Source of the DNA: Halosolutus amylolyticus
Lineage (GTDB): Archaea > Halobacteriota > Halobacteria > Halobacteriales > Natrialbaceae
Length of the DNA: 64,000 bases
Assembly (NCBI RefSeq): GCF_023566055.1
Contig: NZ_JALIQP010000002.1
Location: 372,001 to 436,000 of the forward strand
Direction: 5' to 3'
Positions 53,433 to 60,710 of the stretch are shown here, one piece after another. The notes under the pieces were generated by a model. That model was not told the DNA's origin. It did not search any database and was given only the letters and a program-made list of their open reading frames with translations. Position 1 is the stretch's first letter, and each line of letters starts with the position of its first letter. Both the position numbers and the translations under genes were made by a program.

Positions 53433-53870
53433 ATGAGTCACCGCACGTTCGACGACGTGATCGTCGGCGAGACGATCGATTGCGGAACGAACGCGGTCAC
53501 GCGCGCGGAGATCACGTCGTTCGCCGGGGAGTACGACCCGCTGGCGATCCACGTCGACGCGGAGGCCGCCACGGCGTCGCCGTTCGGCGGACTGATCGCG
53601 AGCGGCATCCACACCTTCGGACTCACCCAGCCGCCCGTCGTCGATCACTTCTACGGCGACTCGGACCTGATCGCCGCGGGCCGGATGGAGGAGCTCTGGT
53701 TCCCCGCCCCGGTTCGGCCGGGCGACACCCTCCACGTGACCCTCGAAATCGAGGACAAGCGGGTCTCGGAGACCAACGACGAACGCGGCGTCGTCACCGC
53801 GCGCCGAACCGCGACGGTCGACGACGAACTCGTGCTCTCGTTGCGGAATCACACCATCTGGCGACGCTGA
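53433..53870 (+). CDS. MaoC-like (R)-specific enoyl hydratase
   Basis: A 145-residue hotdog-fold hydratase. The active Asp/His pair lies in EYDPLAIHVDAEAA, with SPFGGLIASGIHTFGL after it, the MaoC hallmark. Members hydrate (R)-enoyl-CoA in fatty acid or polyhydroxyalkanoate metabolism. The start at 53433 matches the family (HRTFDDVIVGE). It is convergent with the VOC-domain gene, 16 bases away. Confidence 0.9.
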   Translation: MSHRTFDDVIVGETIDCGTNAVTRAEITSFAGEYDPLAIHVDAEAATASPFGGLIASGIHTFGLTQPPVVDHFYGDSDLIAAGRMEELWFPAPVRPGDTLHVTLEIEDKRVSETNDERGVVTARRTATVDDELVLSLRNHTIWRR

Positions 53871-53886
53871 GCGGCGGACCAGTCGG

Positions 53887-54573
53887 TCATCCGGACCGGA
53901 ACGTCAGGACGTGCCCGTCCGGATCGCGAACCACGACCGACTCCTCGTCCTCCCGATCGATCGACCTGACCCGATCGCGCACCGCGTCGAGCGCCGCGCC
54001 CGGGTCGTCCGTCTCGAACCCCAGGTCGACGTGGACGCCGCCGCGAGCGTCGGCGATCCCGAGGTGCGGCTCCCAGAGTTCGAGCGCCATCGGCCCCTGC
54101 AGCCGGACGCGCTTGCGGTCCGCGCCCTCGTCGACGGTCTCGAACCCGAGGTCCTCGTAGAAGGATCGGGCCCGATCGAGGTCCTCCACCTCGAGGACGA
54201 CCTCGAAGATGCCGTCGATGCCCGGCCCCGCGACGTCCTGCTGGCCGAGTTCGACGCAGTTCCCGTCGGGATCGTACAGGTACAGCGATCGGGCCGGCCC
54301 GAACCTGGCTTCCTCGAGGTCGTACGCCTCGCCCAGGCGATCCCACCAGTCGTCGTACTCGGCCTCGGGGATCGAGAACGCGAAGTGAGTGTGGAGCCCC
54401 CCGCGCGGGTATCCCTCGGGACGGCGGAGCACGAGGTCGGTCTCGCCGGCCCCGAGCGCGAGTTCCCCGTCGCGGTCCTCGCGGACGGTCAGTCCCAGCC
54501 GCTCCTCGTAGAACGTGCGTGCTCGATCGAGGTACTTGACCTCGAGTGCGAGCCACGACAGCCGACCCAGCAT
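53887..54573 (-). CDS. double VOC-domain (glyoxalase/dioxygenase-like) protein
   Basis: A 228-residue protein of two VOC modules (about 1-110 and 115-228). Each begins with a family phrase: VKYLDRARTFYEERLGLTV and VEDLDRARSFYEDLGFETV. Metal-ligand candidates are His in GLHTHFAFS and GGVHVDLGF and Glu in NCVELG. It could be an extradiol dioxygenase or a glyoxalase-like isomerase; the substrate is unknown. Confidence 0.85.
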   Translation of the reverse strand: MLGRLSWLALEVKYLDRARTFYEERLGLTVREDRDGELALGAGETDLVLRRPEGYPRGGLHTHFAFSIPEAEYDDWWDRLGEAYDLEEARFGPARSLYLYDPDGNCVELGQQDVAGPGIDGIFEVVLEVEDLDRARSFYEDLGFETVDEGADRKRVRLQGPMALELWEPHLGIADARGGVHVDLGFETDDPGAALDAVRDRVRSIDREDEESVVVRDPDGHVLTFRSG

Positions 54574-54738
54574 ATCCGATCGTACTCCGTCCGGGAGCAA
54601 AGAAGCGTCGCCGATCGAAGGGCGGGTCCGGACCACGAACGAACCCTGTGGAAACCGGAACGCGGTTTGCAAACGTGTATTCGAGCGAAATCGGCCGGTT
54701 CTCCCGCGTTTATGCACGCGACGGTCCTACGGTGTGGT

Positions 54739-55422
54739 ATGAGCTTCCGCGTCGACGAGCGCGCGACCGACTTCAGGGAGATCGACCGGTTCGACGGCGG
54801 CGTCGGCTGGATCGCCCATCCGGACGAGCGGATGCAACGGGCGAGTCACGCCCTCGAGATCGACGGCGAGGTCTGGATCCTCGACCCCGTCGACGCCGAG
54901 GGACTGGACGACCTCGTCGCCGAGTTCGGCGACGTCGCCGGCGTCGTCGTCATGCTCGATCGGCACAGACGCGACGCCGCCGCGATCGCCGACCGATACG
55001 GCGTCCACGTCTACCTGCCCGACTTCTTCGAGGGCGTCGCCGAGGACCTCGACGCGCCGATCGTTCGCTTCGGCGGCGAGCTCGCGGATACCGGCCTCGA
55101 GGCCCGGACGGTCGTCGACAACCGGTTCTGGCAGGAGGTGTCGCTCTACAACCCCGACGACGGGACCCTCGTCGTTCCCGAATCCGTCGGGACGGCCGAC
55201 TACTTCCGCGCCGGCGGCGAACGACTCGGCGTCCATCCGATGCGGCGGTTCGTTCCCCCGCGGGACGCGCTGGGCGACCTCAGTCCCGAGCGGGTGCTCG
55301 TCGCCCACGGGGCCGGCGTGATGGACGACGCGGCGGCCGCGCTCGCGGACGCCCTCAGCGGTTCCCGGAAACGGACCCCCAGGCTGTACGCCGAGGTCGG
55401 GCGGGACGTGCTGCCGTTCTAG
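54739..55422 (+). CDS. conserved haloarchaeal protein, possibly metallohydrolase-like
   Basis: A 227-residue soluble protein. GEVWILDPVDAEGLDDLVAE, VVVMLDRHRRDAAAIA and RVLVAHGAGV suggest the layout of a metallo-beta-lactamase fold with D-R-H replacing the usual HxHxDH motif, so metal binding may be lost. I assign no function. GTTTATGC about 30 bases before the ATG is a likely promoter element. Confidence 0.72.
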   Translation: MSFRVDERATDFREIDRFDGGVGWIAHPDERMQRASHALEIDGEVWILDPVDAEGLDDLVAEFGDVAGVVVMLDRHRRDAAAIADRYGVHVYLPDFFEGVAEDLDAPIVRFGGELADTGLEARTVVDNRFWQEVSLYNPDDGTLVVPESVGTADYFRAGGERLGVHPMRRFVPPRDALGDLSPERVLVAHGAGVMDDAAAALADALSGSRKRTPRLYAEVGRDVLPF

Positions 55423-55503
55423 CGCTCCTCCACCGTCTCCCGATCGGACGCGCTCGCAGTCGCCGCACGCGCCTCCGCTCGCAAACGTCCAGGCAGGTAC
55501 ACA

Positions 55504-55553
55504 CTCGCAGTAGCGGCCACGAACACCCCTCGCAGTAGCGGCCACGAATACCC
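55504..55553. repeat. 25-bp tandem repeat, two copies
   Basis: CTCGCAGTAGCGGCCACGAA plus five bases is repeated once directly, with one C/T difference, in the region before the gene at 55635. No coding role is apparent. Confidence 0.6.
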
Positions 55554-55634
55554 CTCGCCGATCGGCGGCCGCGGAGAACTCCCGATCGGTAGGCCGGGGA
55601 TACACCTAACTGCGCGCCGCCCGTGTTATCCACC

Positions 55635-56084
55635 GTGGTCTACGTCACGCGGGCCCTCGTCGACGTGTTGCTCGACCTGGCCAGCGACGCCGATCCCGAT
55701 CGGGTGACGACCGGCGTCTCCGTGACGCCCGCCGGCGAACTCGAGGGCGAGGACGCAGTCGCGATTCCCGACGAGACGCCGGTATTCACCGACTTCTACC
55801 TGCCCGACCCCGGCAATTCCGTCAACGCCGTCTTCGGCGTCGACCTCACGACCCCCGCCCGACAGGCCCAGGGGCAGTTCGTCTCCCACCCGCTCCGGGA
55901 ACTCGAAGTGACGAAACGGGACGACCTCGCGGAAGTGATCTTTGTCGCCGTCCCGCCCTGGGAGATCGGCAAACGATCGTTCGCCGCGTTCGATCGATCC
56001 GGCGACCGTCACCCCCTCGAGATCATCGAGGCCACGGCGCCGGACCAGTCGCTGTCCGACGTCGAGTGGAAAACGGGACCGTGA
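55635..56084 (+). CDS. conserved haloarchaeal protein of unknown function
   Basis: A 149-residue acidic soluble protein (MVYVTRALVDVLLDLASDAD..., GNSVNAVFGVDLTTPARQAQ). No named domain is recognised. A GTG at 55635 is chosen over one 12 bases earlier: a weak CCTAACT box precedes it at about 27 bases. The last 18 codons lie in a 93-bp tandem duplication; the first copy keeps the stop. Confidence 0.72.
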   Translation: MVYVTRALVDVLLDLASDADPDRVTTGVSVTPAGELEGEDAVAIPDETPVFTDFYLPDPGNSVNAVFGVDLTTPARQAQGQFVSHPLRELEVTKRDDLAEVIFVAVPPWEIGKRSFAAFDRSGDRHPLEIIEATAPDQSLSDVEWKTGP

Positions 56085-56213
56085 TACCGTCGGTCTCGAA
56101 ACGACCTCCGCCCGATGCTGGAGGCCACGGCGCCGGACCAGTCGCTGTCCGACGTCGAGTGGAAAACGGGACCGTGATACCGTCGGTCTCGAAACGACCT
56201 CCGCCCGATGCTG
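56028..56213. repeat. perfect 93-bp tandem duplication
   Basis: Bases 56028-56120 and 56121-56213 are identical as far as I can read. The unit spans the last 18 codons of the preceding gene, its TGA and about 36 downstream bases, so the second copy is a non-coding echo of the gene end. Confidence 0.9.
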
Positions 56214-56316
56214 GATCGCTAGACGCTCAAAAGCGTTCGGCCGACGGTAACGGGCATCCCGCTCCGCCGCGACGGAGATCCGCGGCCGGCGATCGGTCGA
56301 CGACGAAGCCCGACCC

Positions 56317-56526
56317 TCAGTCGAGATAGCCGAGACCCTGGAGCTGTTCGGCGATCTCCTCGAACTCGGCTTCCGTCAACTGTCCCTCCTTCTGGTGCTG
56401 GATGACGATACTGCGCAGGAGAAACCGAACGAGGTCGCTCGTGCTCTGGAAACTCGTCCCCTCGATCGTCTCGTCGACCCGATCGGCGAGTTCCTTCGGG
56501 ATCGACACCGTCGTGTATTCGGTCAT
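56317..56526 (-). CDS. ribbon-helix-helix (CopG-type) DNA-binding protein
   Basis: A 69-residue RHH protein. EYTTVSIPKELADRVDETIE is the DNA-binding strand and first helix, and TSDLVRFLLRSIVIQHQ the second. The C-terminal third (LTEAEFEEIAEQLQGLGYLD) may be an interaction tail. No toxin partner is adjacent. Divergent from the DUF5789 gene, whose promoter it might touch. Confidence 0.88.
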   Translation of the reverse strand: MTEYTTVSIPKELADRVDETIEGTSFQSTSDLVRFLLRSIVIQHQKEGQLTEAEFEEIAEQLQGLGYLD

Positions 56527-56635
56527 ACCCGATACTCCGTCGCCGAGGTCAAAGGCGTGTCGGCGCGGTCCACGGGCGTCGGACCGACGGATCGTCTCCG
56601 TAGCGGTTTTTATACCTCCCTGACTAGCGCTACGT

Positions 56636-56965
56636 ATGGGAGTCCGGCCACCATCGAGTGGAGACGACGACGAACCCGAGAGCGTCGAGTTCGGTATCGC
56701 CGCCGTCGACGTTCGGCTCAAAGACGCTGATCTCACGTTCCCGGCGACGAGAGACGACGTCGCGGCGGAACTCGGTCACGAACGCATCCCCTACGACGTC
56801 CACGGCAACGACGTCGCCCTGGGCGAAATGCTCGCGGAGGTCGACGCCGACGAGTTTCGATCCCGCCAGGAACTGCTGAACGCCCTGCACGAACCCTTCG
56901 AGGAGTACCGGCGACGACACTCCGGCGGCGTCGTCCAGCAGGTCCGATCGCTCCTGCCGTTCTGA
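56636..56965 (+). CDS. DUF5789 family protein
   Basis: A 109-residue haloarchaeal protein: an acidic N-terminus, then FPATRDDVAAELGHERIPYD and FRSRQELLNALHEPFEEYRR. The helix pattern suits a small DNA- or protein-binding domain (DUF2795-like). A strong TTTTTATACC box (56609-56618) stands about 23-25 bases before the ATG. Function unknown. Confidence 0.82.
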   Translation: MGVRPPSSGDDDEPESVEFGIAAVDVRLKDADLTFPATRDDVAAELGHERIPYDVHGNDVALGEMLAEVDADEFRSRQELLNALHEPFEEYRRRHSGGVVQQVRSLLPF

Positions 56966-57026
56966 TCGGTTCTCGTCCCGATTCGAGGAGCGCCCGGAGA
57001 CGGTTCGGGCCGGTTCGGGGAACGGG

Positions 57027-58037
57027 TTAGTCGTCGTCTCTCTGCCTCGAATCCCGCGCGATCTGTTCGAGCCGGCGGCGCTGTTCGCGGTGTAACGTGA
57101 CCAGCATGTCCGAGAGGACGCCGAACATGATCAACTGGACGCCGAGCAAGATCGCGGCCGCGGAGACGAGCGCCATGATCTCGTGGCCCTGCTGGTACTG
57201 GATCCACTGCCAGAGGACGTACGCCGCGATGACGCCGCCGGAGAGGACGCCGGCGACGCCGAGGCTCCCGAAGTAAAACAGCGGGTTGTTCGTCTTGGCG
57301 AGCGTGTACAGCGCCAGCAGGATCGTCCCGCCGTCTTTGATCGGGTGGAGGTTCGTTTCGGATTCGTCGGGCCGGGCGCTGTAGCTGACCGGCACGACGG
57401 TCGTCTCGATCCCGTGTTTCACGCACTCGACGGCGAGTTCGGTCTCGATCGTGAACCCGTCCGAGTCGAGCGAGAGGCGATCGAACGAGTCGACGGTAAA
57501 CGCCCGGTAGCCCGAGAGGATGTCCTCGTAGCTGGCCCCGTGGATGAACCGGAACGATCGGTTGATCAGCCGGTTCCCGAACCCGTTCAGCGCGCGCATC
57601 GCGTCGTCGTCCATGTCGGCGAACCGGTTCCCGATCACGTGGTCGTACCCCCGCGAGAGCGGTTCGATCATCCGGTCGGCGTCGGCAGGGTCGTAGGTCC
57701 CGTCCCCGTCGAGCATCAACACGTACGGGACGGTAACGTACTCCAGCGCCTCCCGGACGGCCTGGCCCTTCCCGTCGCCGGACTGGACGATGACCTCGGC
57801 ACCGCGGTCGCGCGCGATCGCCTGCGTCTCGTCGCTCGAACCACCGTCGACGACAACCACGTTCGTATACCCCTGCTCGCGAAAGCCGTCGATTACGTCG
57901 CCGATCGTCGCGGCCTCGTCGAGCGTCGGAATGAGCACGCAGACCTCCTCGGGCGCGATATCGCGCGTCTCCTCGGTCATCCCGAGGACCTCCTGCGTTC
58001 GGTCGACCGGGTCCACGCGTGCCCCGTCATGCTCCAT
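57027..58037 (-). CDS. aglJ: family 2 glycosyltransferase, AglJ-like
   Basis: A 336-residue GT2 enzyme. CVLIPTLDEAATIGDVIDGF, VVVDGGSSDET and the DxD region LMLDGDGTYDPADAD form the GT-A site, and two membrane spans follow (about 245-267 and 283-305). In Haloferax volcanii AglJ adds the first sugar to dolichol phosphate for S-layer N-glycosylation; this protein has the same size and C-terminal spans. The ATG at 58037 has a CCTTTTG box about 28 bases upstream; a later ATG (MTEETRD) is possible. Confidence 0.85.
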   Translation of the reverse strand: MEHDGARVDPVDRTQEVLGMTEETRDIAPEEVCVLIPTLDEAATIGDVIDGFREQGYTNVVVVDGGSSDETQAIARDRGAEVIVQSGDGKGQAVREALEYVTVPYVLMLDGDGTYDPADADRMIEPLSRGYDHVIGNRFADMDDDAMRALNGFGNRLINRSFRFIHGASYEDILSGYRAFTVDSFDRLSLDSDGFTIETELAVECVKHGIETTVVPVSYSARPDESETNLHPIKDGGTILLALYTLAKTNNPLFYFGSLGVAGVLSGGVIAAYVLWQWIQYQQGHEIMALVSAAAILLGVQLIMFGVLSDMLVTLHREQRRRLEQIARDSRQRDDD

Positions 58038-58198
58038 TGCCAGGTACTCCCGTGTCGGACCGCAAAAGGTTGCTGATGATGGAGCGGTGGTCGTCGTTCC
58101 AGCTTCGGTCCCCGTGAGACGTTCGGCCGCCGGTCGTTCGTTTCGAACGTATCTCTCAGCCAGAAAGTTCTTGATACCGATGTTCGAACCTACGAACG

Positions 58199-58381
58199 AT
58201 GAGTTCTGCTACCGGTCGATCGCGGACGGTCTCGGGAACTGACGCGCTCGCGCTACTCGAACGGAACGACTGCGCGTTCTGTGCCGATGGAACGCTCGTC
58301 AGAGAGCGGTACCGGGACAACGACGCCGTCGTCTGCGACCAGTGTGGAACGCCAGCGATGCAACTCTGGGACCCGGAGTGA
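58199..58381 (+). CDS. HVO_A0556-type small zinc finger protein
   Basis: A 60-residue protein with two CxxC knuckles, Cys25/Cys28 (CAFC) and Cys46/Cys49 (CDQCG), one zinc ribbon. Such mini-proteins are frequent in haloarchaea, often with regulatory roles found by deletion. AGAAAGTTC precedes the ATG by about 30 bases and may act as promoter. It stands alone between the glycosyltransferase and epimerase genes. Confidence 0.82.
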   Translation: MSSATGRSRTVSGTDALALLERNDCAFCADGTLVRERYRDNDAVVCDQCGTPAMQLWDPE

Positions 58382-58447
58382 GTTCGAGCCGGTCCGCTGA
58401 CTGCACCGATCGGAAAGACCTTTTTCCACGACTGCCGACCGTCCCGT

Positions 58448-59422
58448 ATGGATCTCACCGACGCTCGGATTCTCGTCACCGGCGGTGCGGGATTCGTCGG
58501 ATCGCAACTCGTCGATCGCCTCCTCGCCGACGGTAACGAGGTCGTCGTCGTCGACGACCTCTCGAACGGCCGCGCGGAGTGGGTTCCCGCCGACGCGGAC
58601 CTCTTCGAGGCCGATCTGACCGACCCCGCCGCCGTGAACGAGGTCGTCGACGCCGACCTCGATCTCGTCTTCCACTTCGCCGCCCGGAAAGACCCGAACG
58701 ACGACGATCCGCGCGGGCAGTTCGCCGAGAACACGACGATGACCCACCGCCTGCTCGAGGCGTGTCGCGACGCGGGCGTCGAGGGATTCGCGTTCGCATC
58801 GTCCTCGACCGTCTACGGCGAAGCGCCGCGCCCGACCCCCGAAGACTTCGCCCCGCTCGAACCGATCAGCGTCTACGGGGCGAGCAAACTCGGCGAGGAG
58901 GGGCTGGTCTCGACTTACGCGCACTCCCACGGCCTCACCGCGTGGACGTTCCGCTTCGCGAACGTCGTCGGCCCGCGCCTCCGCGGGGCCGTCATTCCCG
59001 ACTTCGTCGAGAAACTGCGGGCGAACCCGGACGCGCTCACGATCCTCGGCGACGGCCGCCAGGAGAAGTCCTACCTCCACGTCGAGGACTGCGTCGACGC
59101 GATGTGCCACGTGATCGAGACCGCCGGCGCCGACGCGGCCGAGGAGGGCGACGCTGCGGCGGAGGGCGCAATGTACACGTACAACCTCGGCACCCGGACG
59201 ACCACCTCGGTCGATCGGATCGCCGACATCGTCAGCGACGTCCTCGATCTGGATCCCGACTACGAGTACACGGGCGGCGATCGCGGCTGGACCGGCGACG
59301 TCCCGCGGATGCGCCTCTCGATCGAGAAACTCGCGGCGATCGGCTGGGAACCGGCGCTCGAGAGCGACGCCGCGGTACGACGGGCCGCCGAGGAACTGGC
59401 CGCCGAGATCGACGGCGAGTAA
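58448..59422 (+). CDS. NAD-dependent sugar-nucleotide epimerase/dehydratase (first)
   Basis: A 324-residue extended SDR. The NAD site is VTGGAGFVGSQLVDRLL, and the catalytic Tyr and Lys are in VYGASKLGEEG (YxxxK). FRFANVVGPRLRGAVIPDFV and LGDGRQEKSYLHVEDC are typical of UDP-glucose 4-epimerase-like enzymes. It probably makes a sugar nucleotide for the glycosylation pathway of the adjacent AglJ-like gene. Its TAA is the first triplet of palindromic element copy C. Confidence 0.9.
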   Translation: MDLTDARILVTGGAGFVGSQLVDRLLADGNEVVVVDDLSNGRAEWVPADADLFEADLTDPAAVNEVVDADLDLVFHFAARKDPNDDDPRGQFAENTTMTHRLLEACRDAGVEGFAFASSSTVYGEAPRPTPEDFAPLEPISVYGASKLGEEGLVSTYAHSHGLTAWTFRFANVVGPRLRGAVIPDFVEKLRANPDALTILGDGRQEKSYLHVEDCVDAMCHVIETAGADAAEEGDAAAEGAMYTYNLGTRTTTSVDRIADIVSDVLDLDPDYEYTGGDRGWTGDVPRMRLSIEKLAAIGWEPALESDAAVRRAAEELAAEIDGE

Positions 59423-59504
59423 TACGGTTTACTGTACGTCATTTCCGGCGCAACCGCGATCCGGGCGGCGGTTGCGCCGGTAACTCGGTACAGCAATCCG
59501 TATA
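59420..59504. repeat. palindromic element, copy C
   Basis: An 85-bp double inverted repeat starting at the TAA of the epimerase gene: outer arms ATACGGTTTACTGTAC / GTACAGCAATCCGTAT, inner arms CCGGCGCAACCGC / GCGGTTGCGCCGG, the latter perfect over 13 bp. Confidence 0.85.
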
Positions 59505-59599
59505 CGTGTCGGCCAGCCGGTCGACGCGGACCGCAAACCGGGCGCGTCGATCGGACCGATCTCGAACACTTTTTACTCGGGTGACGAAAGGGCCTCCGT

Positions 59600-60541
59600 A
59601 TGCAAGACCACCGCGTCCTCGTCACGGGCGGTGCGGGATTCATCGGCTCGAATCTCGCGAACCACCTCGCGACGGACAACGACGTGATCGCGATCGACGA
59701 CTGCTACCTCGGGACCCCAGCGAACCTCGCTGAGGGGGTCGATTTCGCCGAGCGAAGCGTCCTGGAGGACGACCTCCCGACCGACGTGGACGTCGTGTTT
59801 CACCTGGCGGCGCTCTCGTCGTACGCGATGCACGAGGAGGATCCGACGACGGGGGCGCGGGTCAACGTCGAGGGGTTCGTCAACGTCGTCGAGCAGGCCC
59901 GACAGGACGGCTGTGACACCGTCGTCTACGCGTCGACGTCGTCGATCTACGGAAGTCGCACCGAACCCTCGCCCGAGGACATGCCGGTCTCGGTCAACAC
60001 CGGCTACGAGGCCTCCAAACTCGCCCGCGAGCGCTACGGCGAGTACTTCGCGAACCACTACGACATGTCGATGGCCGGCATGCGGTTCTTCTCGGTCTAC
60101 CAGGGCTACGACGGCGCCGAGGAGCACAAGGGGGAGTACGCCAACGTGATCGCGCAGTTCGCCGACGACGTCGCCAGCGGCCGATCGCCGAAACTGTACG
60201 GCGACGGCACGCAGACGCGGGACTTCACGCACGTCTCCGATATCGTCCGCGGGCTCGAACTGGCCGCCGACCACGAACTCACCGGCATCTACAACCTGGG
60301 GACGGGCGAGGCCTACGCCTTCGATACGGTCGTCGACCTGATCAACGAGGAACTCGGCACCGACGTCGACCCCGAGTACGTCGAGAACCCGATCCCCGAG
60401 TCGGTGTACGTGCACGATACCTGCGCTGATTCGTCGAAGATTCGCGAGGAAACCGGCTGGGAGCCACGGATCGACTTCGAGGAGGGGGTTCGGCGCGTGT
60501 GTGCGCCGTACACCGACGAGCGAGAGTCAGCGGACGACTAG
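59600..60541 (+). CDS. NAD-dependent sugar-nucleotide epimerase/dehydratase (second)
   Basis: A 313-residue extended SDR related to the gene before it but clearly diverged. The NAD site is VTGGAGFIGSNLANHLA, the catalytic motif TGYEASKLARERYGE. MRFFSVYQGYDGAEEHKGEY and LYGDGTQTRDFTHVSDIVRG are typical. TTTTTACTC about 30 bases before the ATG is a good promoter. Together with its neighbour it would give two steps or two products in sugar-nucleotide supply. Confidence 0.9.
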   Translation: MQDHRVLVTGGAGFIGSNLANHLATDNDVIAIDDCYLGTPANLAEGVDFAERSVLEDDLPTDVDVVFHLAALSSYAMHEEDPTTGARVNVEGFVNVVEQARQDGCDTVVYASTSSIYGSRTEPSPEDMPVSVNTGYEASKLARERYGEYFANHYDMSMAGMRFFSVYQGYDGAEEHKGEYANVIAQFADDVASGRSPKLYGDGTQTRDFTHVSDIVRGLELAADHELTGIYNLGTGEAYAFDTVVDLINEELGTDVDPEYVENPIPESVYVHDTCADSSKIREETGWEPRIDFEEGVRRVCAPYTDERESADD

Positions 60542-60710
60542 TCGAGATAGTGGCTCGTTTTCGGCGATCGGTGGCGATCGTACGATTCGAATACCATCGG
60601 TAGTGAACCGGGGACGAGCGGTAATGGGCCGGCGACGATTCGGGATCCGGACGCGGCGTTCTGTACGTCGCTCATTATTATGGGTCAGTCAGTGATCCGG
60701 GCTGGTACGA

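Noticed and set aside
53480-54160. A plus-strand frame of 226 codons covering the MaoC gene and part of the VOC gene.
   Set aside because: Overlaps two well-supported genes on both strands and its product is Arg/Ser-rich without any motif.
56066-56329. An open frame of 87 codons downstream of the gene at 55635, internally repeated.
   Set aside because: It exists only because the 93-bp duplication is a multiple of three; it is out of frame with the parent gene and has no promoter or start signal.
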